Assembly: GCF_017794765.1 (NCBI RefSeq)
Contig: NZ_CP051236.1
Coordinates: 1,992,593-2,056,592 of the forward strand
Direction: 5' to 3'
DNA from: Nitratireductor sp.
GTDB lineage: Bacteria; Pseudomonadota; Alphaproteobacteria; Rhizobiales; Rhizobiaceae
Length of the DNA stretch: 64,000 nucleotides
The translations under genes were made by a program, and so were the position numbers. Under the pieces are notes generated by a model that searched no databases, had not been told where the DNA came from, and saw nothing but the letters and a program-made list of their open reading frames with translations. Of the stretch, positions 8,919 to 20,109 are shown in pieces. The first letter of the stretch is position 1; the number at the start of each line of letters is the position of its first letter.

Positions 8919-10390
8919 TGACCGCCTGCTGCGAGAAGGGAAAGCGTGCGCACATTGTCTGTGCTGTCGTGATCGGTCAACCGCGTCGGGTAGTCCTTGG
9001 TGAAGCAGGCGTCGCAATATTGCGGCTGCTCTGAATTGCGTGCCGCCTCGCCAACCGCGCGGTAGAGCCCGTCAATTGTCAGGAAGGCGAGCGAATCCAC
9101 CCGAATGAACTCCGCCATCTCCTCGATCGACATGCGTGATGCCAGAAGCTTCGTGGCTTCGGGGGTGTCTACCCCGTAGAAACAGGGCGAACGTGTGGGC
9201 GGGGAGGCGATGCGCATATGCACTTCGGCTGCGCCCGCATCGCGCACCATCTGCACGATCTTCTGACTTGTTGTGCCGCGCACGATGGAATCATCCACCA
9301 GCACAACCCGCTTGCCCTCAATGCAGCGGCGATTTGCGTTGTGCTTCAGCTTCACACCCATATGGCGGATGGAATCGGTCGGCTGAATGAAGGTACGTCC
9401 CACATAGTGGTTGCGTATGATTCCCAGTTCGAAGGGAAGGCCTGCGGCCTGAGCATAGCCAATGGCGGCAGGTGTGCCTGAGTCCGGAACCGGAACGACA
9501 ATATCAGCTTCGACTGGCATTTCGCGCGCGAGCTCGGCACCAATTTCCTTGCGCACCTCATACACATTGCGTCCCTCGACAAGAGAGTCGGGGCGCGCAA
9601 AATACACATACTCGAAAATGCAGAACCGAGGGTTCTCTTTGTTTTCAAACGGGAAAAAGCTCTCGATACCCTTTTCCGTCACGACCACCATTTCGCCCGG
9701 TTTCAAATCGCGCACGAACCGCGCGCCGATAATGTCGAGCGCACAGGTCTCCGAGGCCAGGATATAGGCGCCGTCGAGATCGCCCAGAACCAGCGGGCGT
9801 ATACCCAGCGGATCGCGGCAACCGATCATTTTTTTCGATGTAAGCGCAACAATCGAGAAAGCGCCCTCAATCTGCTGCACGGCCTCGATGAAACGCGCAT
9901 TGGTGTCGCGTTCCTTGCTGGTGGCGACCAGGTGCAGCACCGTCTCGGTGTCGGAAGTGGACGAGAAGATCGCCCCTTCCTTCTGCAGCTTGCGTTGCAC
10001 CGTCATGGCGTTGGTAATGTTGCCGTTATGAGCGATCGCAAGTCCGCCATCAGCCAGTTCGGCGAAAAAGGGCTGGACGTTGCGCAGGCCTGAGCCGCCC
10101 GTCGTCGCATAGCGCGTGTGGCCGATGGCGCGGCTTCCGCTCAGGCGGTCGAGGACCGACTGTTTGGTGAAAGTATCGCCGATCAGGCCGATATGCCGCT
10201 CGACATGGAATTGGGTGCCATCGAAGGAGACGATGCCGGCTGCTTCCTGTCCACGGTGCTGCAGGGCGTGCAGGCCAAGCGTTACGATCGCCGCCGCGTC
10301 ACTGCGCCCGAATATACCGAAGACGCCGCATTCATCATGAAAATGGTCGTCCGCTTCGCCTGCGAGAGGCAAATTGTCTTCCAGTGCCAT
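8915..10390 (-). CDS. purF: Amidophosphoribosyltransferase (first step of purine synthesis)
   Basis: Converts PRPP and glutamine to phosphoribosylamine. Short N-terminal propeptide, then the Cys nucleophile in HDECGVFGIFG (Cys21 with this start), exposed after processing. The N-terminal half is an Ntn glutamine amidotransferase. The C-terminal phosphoribosyltransferase half has the PRPP loop VVLVDDSIVRGTTSQK. Length about 491 residues, normal. An ATG six codons upstream (10408) is possible, but AAAGGG lies 9 bases before the one chosen and nothing similar precedes the other. It follows cvpA as in E. coli and overlaps the downstream SDR gene. Confidence 0.94.
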   Translation of the reverse strand: MALEDNLPLAGEADDHFHDECGVFGIFGRSDAAAIVTLGLHALQHRGQEAAGIVSFDGTQFHVERHIGLIGDTFTKQSVLDRLSGSRAIGHTRYATTGGSGLRNVQPFFAELADGGLAIAHNGNITNAMTVQRKLQKEGAIFSSTSDTETVLHLVATSKERDTNARFIEAVQQIEGAFSIVALTSKKMIGCRDPLGIRPLVLGDLDGAYILASETCALDIIGARFVRDLKPGEMVVVTEKGIESFFPFENKENPRFCIFEYVYFARPDSLVEGRNVYEVRKEIGAELAREMPVEADIVVPVPDSGTPAAIGYAQAAGLPFELGIIRNHYVGRTFIQPTDSIRHMGVKLKHNANRRCIEGKRVVLVDDSIVRGTTSQKIVQMVRDAGAAEVHMRIASPPTRSPCFYGVDTPEATKLLASRMSIEEMAEFIRVDSLAFLTIDGLYRAVGEAARNSEQPQYCDACFTKDYPTRLTDHDSTDNVRTLSLLAAGGQ

Positions 10391-10432
10391 TTCTGGCCGC
10401 CCTTTCATTGTGACACAGACGGCCTGTGACCG

Positions 10433-10972
10433 TCAGTTTGCGGTTTCGCTCTCGCCGGATACCCCATCGGTGAGGCGGTCGAAAACCGAATTGTCCGGAT
10501 CATCCGGAAGCATTCCCTGGATCCATTGGCCCACGCCGTCCAGCAACGGGCGGGATTTGGCTTCCGCTACCCAGCTGGGCGGGTTCGCACCCATCAGCCA
10601 GTTGAGAAACAGCAGCGCAACAGCCACCACCAGAATACCGCGTGCGGCACCGTAGAGGAAGCCGAGCGTGCGGTCGAGCGCACCGATCCGCGAATCAATG
10701 ATGAAGTCCGCGATCTTCATCGTGATGATCGTCACCACGATCAGCGCAATGAGGAAAACGACCGCTGCTGCAACCGCCAGGGCCAACATGTCATTGCTGA
10801 TATAGGGCGTGACGTAGGGCAGAACCAGCGAATGAAAATAATAAGCTGCCACCGCCGCCGCCGCCCACGAGGCGATCGACAACACTTCGCGTGAGAAACC
10901 GCGCACCATGGCCAACATGGCCGAAACGAGCGTGAAGCCGACAAGAATTCCGTCAAGCAACGTGATTGGCAT
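10433..10972 (-). CDS. cvpA: CvpA-family membrane protein
   Basis: About 179 residues with four hydrophobic helices (roughly residues 5-25, 30-50, 65-85, 105-125), matching the CvpA/colicin V production family. It includes the conserved MVRGFSREVLSIASW segment after the first helix. Members influence envelope stress and bile or colicin phenotypes in enterics; the molecular function is unresolved. The start was put at the ATG ending at 10972, which gives MPITLLDG; a GTG two codons upstream with GGAG five bases before it is an alternative. Lies between radA and purF. Confidence 0.88.
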   Translation of the reverse strand: MPITLLDGILVGFTLVSAMLAMVRGFSREVLSIASWAAAAVAAYYFHSLVLPYVTPYISNDMLALAVAAAVVFLIALIVVTIITMKIADFIIDSRIGALDRTLGFLYGAARGILVVAVALLFLNWLMGANPPSWVAEAKSRPLLDGVGQWIQGMLPDDPDNSVFDRLTDGVSGESETAN

Positions 10973-11086
10973 TGTCACCCCTACTCCTTTGGCAGATAGG
11001 ATGCCCCCGCAAGGTCATTTTCTTCGTCTTTCGGGCCACTGTGCCGCCAATCGATCTGTTCAAACCGCCCCGCCAGGCCGCCCCAG

Positions 11087-12474
<1,388 letters not shown>

Positions 12475-12475
<1 letters not shown>

Positions 12476-13650
12476 CAGGCACCATCTCCGCTGTGAATAT
12501 AATGACGCTCGAAGCGATGTCCGAGCGCAGTCAACAGTTCATAGGAGATCGTTCCACACGCTGACGCAAGATCGTCTACCGGGATATTCGGTCCCACGAG
12601 CTCGATGAAGTCGCCTATCTGCAGTGCATCAGGACCAAGATCGGTGACGTCGAACAGCGTCAGGTCCATTGTGATGCGACCGAGAACAGGTACGCGCTGC
12701 CCCTCGATGAAACCGCATGCGCCTTCTTGCAGAACGTTGCGCAATGGCACACCAGCGCCGGAACCTGAGCGATGGTATCCATCGGCATAGCCCGTGGCGG
12801 TCACGGCAACGAGCGTGTCGCGGTTGAGAGGTGTTGCGCCGTAGCTGACAGTGCCGCCAGCAGGCACATGCCGCAATTGAGCAATGCGCGCGTGAACACG
12901 CACGACTGTACGCATGGGATTGAGCCCATCGCTTAGCGGATTGCTACCATAGAGTGCCACGCCAGGCCGCGTCACATCGCACAGAAATTCGCCACCGAGA
13001 AAAATGCCCGCAGAGTTCGCCAGACTTGATTCGGCATCTGGAAAAAGTGCGCGAAGTGCCTGAAATGATTCCAGTTGTTGCTGGTTCATTGGGTGGGTTG
13101 GCGTGTCGGCGCAAGCCAGATGACTAAGGATGAGGCGCGGGGTCAGTGCTCCGGTCAGCGCGTTTTCCTGCGCCAGAACATTGGCGCGATCAGCCGAAAG
13201 CCCGAGACGGTTCATCCCGGTTTCGACATGAAGGGCACAGGGGCGCGGCGTGTCCCCGTCATCCCAGCCATGCGCCTCCCAGATAGCCAGATCCGATTGC
13301 GAGTTCAAAACCGGCAGAAGCCGTCCTTCACGGTAGAATGAGGCTGCTTCAGGACTGAACAGACCGTTGAAGACGTAAATGTCGGCCTCCGGAGCCGACG
13401 CGCGAACGGCAAGCCCTTCCTCGGGGAGGGCGACGAAGAATTTTCGACACCCTTCGGCGACCAAGGCTTCCACCACCGGACCCGTTCCGAGCCCATAGGC
13501 ATCCGCCTTTACAACGGCTCCGGCTTCCGCCGGTGTCGACTGTTCCGCCAGGAACCTGTAATTGGCCGCCAGCGCATCGAGGTCGACCGTAAGTCGCCCT
13601 CCCGCCACACGGGGGTCGGCGCCGCGCACTTGCGGATCGGTATGGATCAT
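12475..13650 (-). CDS. alr: Alanine racemase
   Basis: 391-residue PLP enzyme that makes D-alanine for peptidoglycan. PLP-binding Lys48 lies in AVVKADAYG; the second catalytic base, Tyr, lies in the VSYGATPLNRD segment at the start of the C-terminal domain. The ATG ending at 13650 was chosen; 40 additional upstream in-frame residues would overlap dnaB and match nothing. Only seven bases separate it from the dnaB stop, giving the dnaB-alr-radA order known in rhizobia. Confidence 0.94.
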
Positions 13651-13657
13651 ATCGCTA

Positions 13658-15151
13658 TTACTCAAAACGCTCGGGCATGCGGTCCTCTTCTGCAAGGTCC
13701 GAGAAGCGTGTGAATTCGCCCTGGAAGGCAAGCTGTACGGTGCCCGTCGGGCCGTGGCGCTGCTTGGCAATGATCACTTCGGCCTTGCCGCGCACTTCGT
13801 TCATCTCGGCTTCCCACTGAAGATACTCCTCGGTACCGGGTTTCGGTTCCTTGTTCTTCAGATAGTACTCGTCACGATAGACGAAAAGCACAACGTCGGC
13901 GTCCTGCTCGATGGAACCCGATTCGCGCAGGTCGGCAAGCTGCGGGCGCTTGTCGTCGCGTGACTCCACCTGGCGCGAGAGCTGCGACAGCGCGATAATC
14001 GGCACAGAAAGCTCCTTGGCGAGCGCCTTGAGGCCCGTGGTGATCTCGGTGATTTCCTGAACGCGGTTTTGCGCAGATTTCGCGGAAGACCCCTGCATGA
14101 GCTGCACATAGTCGATGATGATGACATCGAGGCCACGCTGGCGTTTGAGACGTCTTGCACGGGCTGCGAGCTGGGCGATGGAGATACCACCCGTCTGATC
14201 GATGAAAAGCGGAATCTTCTGCATGGTCTGGGCGCAGGCCACGAGTTTCTCGAAATCGCTTTCCGTGATCTCGCCGCGGCGGATCTTGGAGGAGGGGATT
14301 TCGGTCTGTTCGGATATGATACGCGTGGCGAGCTGTTCGGACGACATTTCCAGAGAGAAGAAACCGACAACACCGCCATTCGCCGCGGCGTAAGAACCGT
14401 CTGCCTGCTGAGCTGGCTCATAGGCTGCCGCAATGTTGAAGGCGATGTTGGTCACCAGCGAGGTTTTACCCATGGCCGGACGACCGGCGAGGATGATGAG
14501 GTCCGAAGGTTGGAGCCCGCCCATGCGCGCGTCGAGATCACGCAGGCCCGTCGAAATACCCGAGAGGTGCCCGTCGCGCATGAATGCGGCATTCGCCATG
14601 TCGACGGCGATTTTCGTGGCATCGCCAAAGCTCTCGAAGCCACCATCGTAGCGGCCGGTTTCCGCCAGTTCGAAAAGACGCCGCTCCGCATCCTCGATCT
14701 GCTTGTTCGGGGCCATGTCCACCGGCGCATCATAGGCGATGTTCACCATGTCCTCGCCGACGGTGATCAGCGCGCGGCGGATGGCCAGATCGTAGATCGC
14801 CCGGCCGTAGTCGGCGGCATTGATGATGGTGACGGCTTCCGCCGCAAGGCGTGCCAGATACTGCGCGACGGTCAGTTCGCCGACCTTTTCCTCGGCAGGC
14901 AGAAACGTCTTTATCGTGACCGGGTTTGCGGTCTTGCCCATGCGGATGAGTTCGCCTGCAACCTCGAAAATCTTGCGGTGCAGGGGCTCGTAGAAGTGAA
15001 CGGGTTTGAGGAAATCGGAAACACGGTAAAGCGCGTCATTGTTCACCAGGATCGCGCCAAGCAGCGCCTGCTCGGCTTCGATGTTGTTTGGTGCTTCTCG
15101 ATAAAGCTGGGTTTCCGCGGTCTCAAGCTTGCGGACTGCCGCCTCTGCCAT
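13658..15151 (-). CDS. dnaB: Replicative DNA helicase DnaB
   Basis: 497-residue ring helicase that unwinds the replication fork. The N-terminal primase-interacting domain begins near APNNIEAEQALLGAIL (about residues 20-35). The C-terminal RecA-like domain has Walker A in AGRPAMGKTS (about residues 220-229), then FFSLEMS, Walker B VIIIDYVQLM, and the arginine-finger region near the C terminus. The start is at the ATG ending at 15151, preceded by GGAAG and GAG; an upstream in-frame start would add 23 residues not seen in the family. First gene of dnaB-alr-radA. Confidence 0.96.
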   Translation of the reverse strand: MAEAAVRKLETAETQLYREAPNNIEAEQALLGAILVNNDALYRVSDFLKPVHFYEPLHRKIFEVAGELIRMGKTANPVTIKTFLPAEEKVGELTVAQYLARLAAEAVTIINAADYGRAIYDLAIRRALITVGEDMVNIAYDAPVDMAPNKQIEDAERRLFELAETGRYDGGFESFGDATKIAVDMANAAFMRDGHLSGISTGLRDLDARMGGLQPSDLIILAGRPAMGKTSLVTNIAFNIAAAYEPAQQADGSYAAANGGVVGFFSLEMSSEQLATRIISEQTEIPSSKIRRGEITESDFEKLVACAQTMQKIPLFIDQTGGISIAQLAARARRLKRQRGLDVIIIDYVQLMQGSSAKSAQNRVQEITEITTGLKALAKELSVPIIALSQLSRQVESRDDKRPQLADLRESGSIEQDADVVLFVYRDEYYLKNKEPKPGTEEYLQWEAEMNEVRGKAEVIIAKQRHGPTGTVQLAFQGEFTRFSDLAEEDRMPERFE

Positions 15152-15382
15152 TTGCTCTTGTTCTTCCGGTATGATTTCGCCACGTGTGCCCGGACAATGA
15201 TAGACATGAAGCCCCGGCACCCCGAACGTCTTTCGTACCTTTTCTTGGGAGAAGGTGAAAGCTCGGAGATGGTCTGTGACCGCGATTCACAGTTGCAGGT
15301 CTCAGCTGTGGGCAAGTTTCAAGATTAGCTTGACCGCGACTGCAGTGAAGCGGCACGCGAATCGCACCAGGGCTCGTGGAAT

Positions 15383-16642
15383 TTATTCCGCCGCCTGCTT
15401 GAATTTCCCCGTTCTTTTTCCGGTCGCATCAGCGAGGTGCTTTTCGGCTTCGCCGATATAGGTCCGGGTCAGGGGCAGGGTTTCACGCTTCTTGGCAAGC
15501 TGAATCTGGAAGACCACCATTTCCTGCCAGCGGAACGAGGCCTCCGAGCCTGCGAGATAAAACTCCCACATGCGGGCGAAACGCTCATCGTAAATCTCGA
15601 CCGCCTTGGCACGATTTTTCTGGAAGCGCGCCTGCCAGTGTTTCAGGGTCTCGGCATAGTGCAGCCGCAGGATCTCGATGTCGGTGACGATCAGCCCTGA
15701 CCGCTCGATCGCCGGCATCATCTCCGAAAGTGCCGGAATATAGCCTCCCGGGAAAATATATTTGCGAATGAACGCGTTGGTCGCGGCTGGCGGCGCCGAA
15801 CGTCCTATCGTGTGCAACAGCATCACGCCGTCATCGGCCAGAAGGCGCGCGCTCTGGTCGAAGAACGTTCGATAGTGGTTGATGCCCACATGCTCGAACA
15901 TGCCCACCGAAACGATTCGGTCGAAAGGGCCCTTCAGGGAACGGTAATCGACAATCTCGAAACGTGCTCTGTCGGAGAGTTTCTCCTTCTGGGCTCTTTG
16001 AGTGGCCACGCGGTGCTGTTCTTCTGAGAGCGTCACGCCCAGAACATGGGCGTCGAACTGACGGGCAATATCGAGGCCCAGACCGCCCCAGCCACATCCG
16101 ATGTCCAGGACTTTCTGTCCCGCACCCAGTGCCAGTTTCGCCATGATATGCCGTTTCTTGGCCCTTTGTGCTTCCTCAAGCGAGACCTCCGGCGTTTCGA
16201 AATAGGCGCAGGAATACTGCATGTCTTCGTCGAGGAAGAGGCGGTATAGCTCCTCCGAAAGATCGTAATGTCGATGGACGTTGCGTTTCGAGCGCGCAGC
16301 GGTGTTCCATTGCTGCAGGCGGCGGAAGGGGTGGCGCAGCGCCTCTCCCAGCCTGACCAGGAAAAGCTGCGAGCCTATTTCGTCCATGTTCGCATAGGCG
16401 ATCTGAAGGAAGGTGAGAATATCGCCTTCCTCGATGTCAATCTCGCCGTCCATATAGCGTTCGGGGACAGCCAGTGTCGGGTCGATCGCAATGGCGCGTT
16501 CGGCAGCCTTGGTATGAATGACGATGTGGACGGGATCGCCGCTCCCGTCCCCGAAAACATGTGTTTTCCCAGCCGCATCGGTGACGGAAAGCTCTCCTTT
16601 GCGGACGAGGCGAGAAAGGATTTTTTCGAGCAACCAGTTCAT
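15383..16642 (-). CDS. cfa: Cyclopropane-fatty-acyl-phospholipid synthase
   Basis: 419-residue enzyme that adds a methylene bridge from S-adenosylmethionine to unsaturated acyl chains of membrane phospholipids. The SAM-binding motif VLDIGCGWGG lies near residues 177-187, preceded by the YDLSEELYRLFLDEDMQYSCAYF-type lipid/bicarbonate-site region (about 124-147). The N-terminal domain is the usual roughly 100-residue lipid-binding part. The start at 16642 skips 11 unlikely residues. Cyclopropane fatty acids are abundant in rhizobial membranes in stationary phase. Confidence 0.92.
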   Translation of the reverse strand: MNWLLEKILSRLVRKGELSVTDAAGKTHVFGDGSGDPVHIVIHTKAAERAIAIDPTLAVPERYMDGEIDIEEGDILTFLQIAYANMDEIGSQLFLVRLGEALRHPFRRLQQWNTAARSKRNVHRHYDLSEELYRLFLDEDMQYSCAYFETPEVSLEEAQRAKKRHIMAKLALGAGQKVLDIGCGWGGLGLDIARQFDAHVLGVTLSEEQHRVATQRAQKEKLSDRARFEIVDYRSLKGPFDRIVSVGMFEHVGINHYRTFFDQSARLLADDGVMLLHTIGRSAPPAATNAFIRKYIFPGGYIPALSEMMPAIERSGLIVTDIEILRLHYAETLKHWQARFQKNRAKAVEIYDERFARMWEFYLAGSEASFRWQEMVVFQIQLAKKRETLPLTRTYIGEAEKHLADATGKRTGKFKQAAE

Positions 16643-16862
16643 CGCATAACCCCCAAAAGTCTCGGGAGGCCGCAAGTATGAAACAATTTTGAGACGGTTG
16701 AAAAGGGGGGAGGCCCCTGCTGGTCTGCAGTCAGCTACATGCTCTTGCCGCTTCTTGCCATTCCGGGCCGGAAGAACCGCTGAAATCCAAGCCGTTTGCG
16801 CGAAACATTCAAGGCATGCAAGCCAGGATCAAAACAATTGAATAACGCGATGGCCAGCACAA

Positions 16863-16889
16863 AAAAAGCCGGGCATGAGCGCCCGGCTT
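16863..16889 (-). terminator. Terminator of the rpsF-rpsR-rplI operon
   Basis: Nine-base perfect stem AAGCCGGGC (16866-16874) with GCCCGGCTT (16881-16889) and a six-base loop. On the minus strand it is followed by seven T. It lies 22 bases past the rplI stop. Confidence 0.9.
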
Positions 16890-16910
16890 CCAATCTCCGA
16901 AACGCGTGAT

Positions 16911-17531
16911 TTACGCGTTTTCGTCGGTCTCTTCCACGGCCGTCTCTTCGGCCGCTGCATCGTCATCTTCATACTCGGCTTCTGGATCGAAGAACTCGTC
17001 CGGACGCGCGCTGTCGTTGATGTCTTCGCCGTAGATGGCTTCAGCCGAATCCAGCGTTTCGCCGCGCGCCTGACGCTCGGCCTCGTCGCTCGAACGCGCA
17101 ACATTAAGTGTCACGGTGACCTCGACTTCCGGATGAAGTGCAATGGCCACATTGATCAGGCCAATGGTCTTGATCGGCTGGTTAAGCTCAACCTGGTTGC
17201 GGCCGATCTTGAAGCCTTCTTCAGCCAGGATCTCGACGATGTCGCGGGTGGCAACCGAACCGTAGAGCTGTCCGGTCTCGGCAGCCGAACGAACGACGAC
17301 GAAGGACTTGCCGTCGAGCTTCTCTGCAACAGCCTCGGCTTCCTTCTTCTGTTCCAGATTGCGCGCTTCGAGCTCGACGCGCTGGCTCTCGAATTTCTTG
17401 CGGTTGGCTTCGTTCGCGCGCAGAGCCTTCCCCTTGGGCAGGAGAAAATTGCGTGCGTAGCCGTCTTTGACCTTCACCACGTCGCCCATCTGGCCGAGCT
17501 TGGCGATACGCTCAAGGAGAATAACGTCCAT
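16911..17531 (-). CDS. rplI: 50S ribosomal protein L9 with extended acidic tail
   Basis: 206-residue large-subunit protein. It begins [19 protein letters not shown] and contains the conserved N-terminal domain with [12 protein letters not shown] (about 26-37), then the long connecting helix and the C-terminal domain. E. coli L9 has 149 residues. The extra 55 or so here are very acidic (runs of Asp/Glu and [12 protein letters not shown]), as in other alphaproteobacteria. Last gene of the rpsF-rpsR-rplI operon. Confidence 0.96.
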   Translation of the reverse strand: MDVILLERIAKLGQMGDVVKVKDGYARNFLLPKGKALRANEANRKKFESQRVELEARNLEQKKEAEAVAEKLDGKSFVVVRSAAETGQLYGSVATRDIVEILAEEGFKIGRNQVELNQPIKTIGLINVAIALHPEVEVTVTLNVARSSDEAERQARGETLDSAEAIYGEDINDSARPDEFFDPEAEYEDDDAAAEETAVEETDENA

Positions 17532-17705
17532 CGTTTCTGTCCTTTGTCATCGGCGCTTTGCGCCGGAATTTCGTCAAGGCAGGTCAGAAACGGGAATGCC
17601 GGCATGCGGCATGAAAGTCGCTGTCCTGCCCGTCGTGGCAGTTAGGGGCATCTGCCCCAACTCGGGATTTGAAAAGCCTCTTCCGCGCCCGCCGCGGTAG
17701 AGGGG

Positions 17706-17725
17706 GCGGGCGGAAAACCGCCCGC
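17706..17725 (-). other. Hairpin between rpsR and rplI
   Basis: Perfect eight-base stem GCGGGCGG/CCGCCCGC with a four-base AAAA loop, 11 bases past the rpsR stop. There is no T run on the minus strand, so it may be a processing or attenuation element, not a full terminator. The remaining 180 bases up to rplI contain a second small GC hairpin at 17551-17565, just before the rplI ribosome binding site. Confidence 0.5.
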
Positions 17726-17736
17726 GCCAAAAAGTC

Positions 17737-17985
17737 TTACTTCACCACATAGGGAAGAAGGCCCAGGAAACGGGCGCGTTTGATGGCCTTGGCCAGCTCA
17801 CGCTGCTTCTTCTGGCTGACTGCCGTGATGCGGGAGGGAACGATCTTGCCGCGCTCCGAGATGTAACGCTGCAGGAGCTTCACGTCCTTGTAGTCGATCT
17901 TCGGTGCATTGGCGCCGGAGAACGGGCAGGTCTTGCGGCGACGGTGGAAAGGGCGCCGCGTCGGGATCTGGTTGATGTCGACCAT
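17737..17985 (-). CDS. rpsR: 30S ribosomal protein S18
   Basis: 82-residue small-subunit protein that binds next to S6. The conserved core includes RRKTCPFSG near residue 16 and the [25 protein letters not shown] block (about 30-54). The start overlaps the rpsF stop by one base (TAATG), coupling synthesis of the S6-S18 pair. Confidence 0.97.
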
Positions 17986-18416
17986 TATTCGGAGCCTTCC
18001 TTGTTACTGTCGCGGTCATGATCGCGGCGCGGGCCACGGTCGTCGCGGCGCGGGCCACGCGGGCCACGGTCGTCACGGCGCGGGCCACGGTCGTCGCGGC
18101 GCTGCATCATCGCGGAAGGGCCTTCCTCATGCGCGTCGACGCGAATGGTCATGAAGCGCAGAATGTCTTCCGACAGGCCCATCTGGCGCTCGACTTCCTT
18201 TACGGCCGCAGCCGGAGCGTCGATGTCCATGAGGGTGAAGTAAGCCTTGCGGTTCTTCTTGATCCGGTAGGCGAGGGACTTCTGCCCCCAGTTTTCAACC
18301 CGGCCAACGGAGCCGCCACCAGCCTCGATCACACCCTTGTACTGTTCCACAAGGGCATCGATCTGCTGCTGCGAGAGATCCTGCCGGGCAAGAAACACGT
18401 GTTCGTAAAGTGCCAT
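17985..18416 (-). CDS. rpsF: 30S ribosomal protein S6 with Arg/Asp repeat tail
   Basis: 143-residue S6. The canonical domain occupies residues 1-about 98 (begins [13 protein letters not shown]). It is followed by a low-complexity tail (about 106-135) of three RRDDRGP units and a degenerate fourth. E. coli S6 has 131 to 135 residues and ends with glutamates that RimK extends; here the tail is mixed-charge and Arg-rich. The start at 18416 matches the family; the in-frame ATG eight codons upstream adds METKKGKT. First gene of the operon; its 210-base leader region shows no other gene. Confidence 0.95.
18024..18101 (-). repeat. 21-base tandem repeat in the rpsF 3' end
   Basis: About three and a half copies of a 21-base unit (gcggcgcgggccacggtcgt plus c on the plus strand), one of them shortened. 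It encodes the repeated RRDDRGP tail of S6. Such repeats change length easily by slippage. Confidence 0.85.
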
Positions 18417-18629
18417 TGTCTTGCCTTTCTTCGTTTCCATCCACCGGCCCAGCGGCTAAGCCTCTGCGACTAGTCTTGTCCCTGAAGGGCCGAAGAAAAG
18501 CGCGTTGGACGGTCGAGAGCGGAGACACGGGAGGCGGAAGAACCTGTCTTCACAGCGTACGCTTCGCGAAATCGAGAAAAGCGCACGGCCCTCCGTTCAG
18601 CCCCCAGCTGAGACCGGCAGATCGCGCGC

Positions 18630-19040
18630 TTATACAGGGTTTGTTGCAGGATGCAAGGGACTCCGGGACCGGACGATAACACGATCAGGATAGGTGACCC
18701 CTCGGGGAGGGGGAGGCACGAAAAAGAGACACATGGCCACGACATGCCAGATGACCCGCAAGCTGCTGCATACGGGTGCCCCTTCGGTGGCATCGCTTTC
18801 GGTCATGGTGCTGTGTAACAGTGCGATAGCGGCATTTGCTTCCTGAGACGGAACACAAATGGGCATGCCGCCAAACGCTGTCGTATGTGTCCACAAAACC
18901 GAGCACAGTTGGAAACCCAGCACAACAGGATGGAGGCCGTAGCCCTCCAGAAACGACACAACGGCGCAGGTCTCACCATGACCGGAGCCGGTGGCGATTT
19001 GTACAAGAGTACCACTCTGGGGAGAAACAGATGTTGGCAT
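18630..19040 (-). CDS. DUF2007-like small protein with C-terminal membrane segment
   Basis: 136 residues. Residues about 10-70 resemble the DUF2007 (putative signal-transducing) domain: an initial strand, an amphipathic helix with FLEGYGL (a position that reads LLEAnGI in relatives), then AFGGMPICVPSQEANAAIALL, like the family's GGvrLlVP-x-x-A motif and closing helix. After that come about 20 charged residues and a hydrophobic segment VVAMCLFFVPPPPRG followed by a basic tail. Start set at the ATG ending at 19040. The match is by eye and weak in the middle, and there is no strong ribosome binding site. Role unknown. Confidence 0.5.
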   Translation of the reverse strand: MPTSVSPQSGTLVQIATGSGHGETCAVVSFLEGYGLHPVVLGFQLCSVLWTHTTAFGGMPICVPSQEANAAIALLHSTMTESDATEGAPVCSSLRVIWHVVAMCLFFVPPPPRGVTYPDRVIVRSRSPLHPATNPV

Positions 19041-19347
19041 TTCAAGTATCTCGGTCAGGGACTGCTGAAAAATGGCCGATGCAGCGGTGATGTGGAAAAC
19101 AGGGTTTTGTAAAAACATTGGCGTAAGGAAGCGCGCGCCATGGTCGGAGCATTCTGCTTGAGTATTCGCTTGCGCTGCAGCCGGACGACGCCGGCCTCCA
19201 GCGATGCCATGAACGCAACGATTTCCGCAGTTTTCTCACTGATCGGCTGGTGACGGTCGCCGAAACCGGCGAACGCTTTGCAATAGGTCCTGACCCTCGA
19301 AACCGGCAGGGAGTCCAAAGACCATTTGAAGACCCTGCGATAGCGCG
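19041..19347. other. Intergenic region with no supported gene
   Basis: Short overlapping frames exist on the minus strand (for example 19055-19402), but none has recognisable family features or a convincing ribosome binding site. A GCAGGG/CCCTGC hairpin at about 19308-19340 lies just past the ABC permease stop and may end that operon, although no T run follows. Confidence 0.4.
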
Positions 19348-20109
19348 TCACGTCTTGAGCTTGTAACCAGTCTTGAAAATCCACCAGATGGCACCAAGGC
19401 AAAGCGCAAGGAAGAAGGAGATCATGGCGATGCTCACGCCAATCCCCACATCTGCAGTCTCGTAAAAGCTCCAGCGGAAACCGCTGATAAGGTAGAGCAC
19501 CGGGTTTGCAAGCGTCACCTTCTGCCAGAATTCCGGCAGCATCTCGATGGAGTAGAACGATCCGCCAAGGAAGACGAGCGGCGTGATCACCAGAAGCGGT
19601 ATCAGCTGAAGTTTTTCAAAATTGTCGGCCCATATGCCGATGATGAAGCCGAACAGACTGAAGGTAACCGCCGTCATCACCAGGAAGAACAGCATCCAGA
19701 ATGGGTGCCTGATTTCTATGGGGACGAAGAGATGCGCCGTAGCCAGGATGATGAGGCCGAGGATCAGCGACTTGGTTGCAGCCGCCCCCACATAGCCAAG
19801 CACGATTTCGAAAAAGGAGATCGGTGCCGAGAGAACCTCATAGATCGTGCCGATGAATTTTGGAAAATAGATGCCGAACGATGCGTTGGAGATGGAATTC
19901 TGCAACAGCGTCAGCATCATCAACCCGGGAACGATGAACGCGCCATACTGGACGCCGTCGATCTCCTCGATGCGCGAGCCGATCGCCGCGCCAAAGACGA
20001 TGAAATAAAGCGAGGTGGAGAGCACGGGCGAAATCACGCTTTGAAGAAGCGTGCGCTTCATGCGGGCCATCTCGAAGAGATAGATGGATTTGACGGCTTC
20101 GAAATTCAC
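19348..20109 (-). CDS. ABC-2 type exporter permease subunit
   Basis: 253-residue membrane protein with six hydrophobic segments, of the ABC-2/YadH type. It contains [26 protein letters not shown], typical of the coupling-helix region. It starts with GTG, which overlaps the ATPase stop in a GTGA arrangement, so the pair is translationally coupled. The most similar well-known pair is YadG-YadH of E. coli, whose substrate is unresolved. The C terminus is basic. Confidence 0.88.
   Translation of the reverse strand: MNFEAVKSIYLFEMARMKRTLLQSVISPVLSTSLYFIVFGAAIGSRIEEIDGVQYGAFIVPGLMMLTLLQNSISNASFGIYFPKFIGTIYEVLSAPISFFEIVLGYVGAAATKSLILGLIILATAHLFVPIEIRHPFWMLFFLVMTAVTFSLFGFIIGIWADNFEKLQLIPLLVITPLVFLGGSFYSIEMLPEFWQKVTLANPVLYLISGFRWSFYETADVGIGVSIAMISFFLALCLGAIWWIFKTGYKLKT

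Noticed and set aside
14069..15328. 419-codon plus-strand frame
   Set aside because: Antisense to dnaB, whose motifs are complete; no family features.
18417..18629. Structured S6-S18 autoregulatory leader upstream of rpsF
   Set aside because: Such a leader is known in other bacteria, but I could not identify its conserved core here by eye; a covariance-model search would be needed.
19055..19402. 115-codon minus-strand frame downstream of the ABC permease
   Set aside because: Begins inside the permease gene in another frame, has no ribosome binding site, and shows no recognisable domain.
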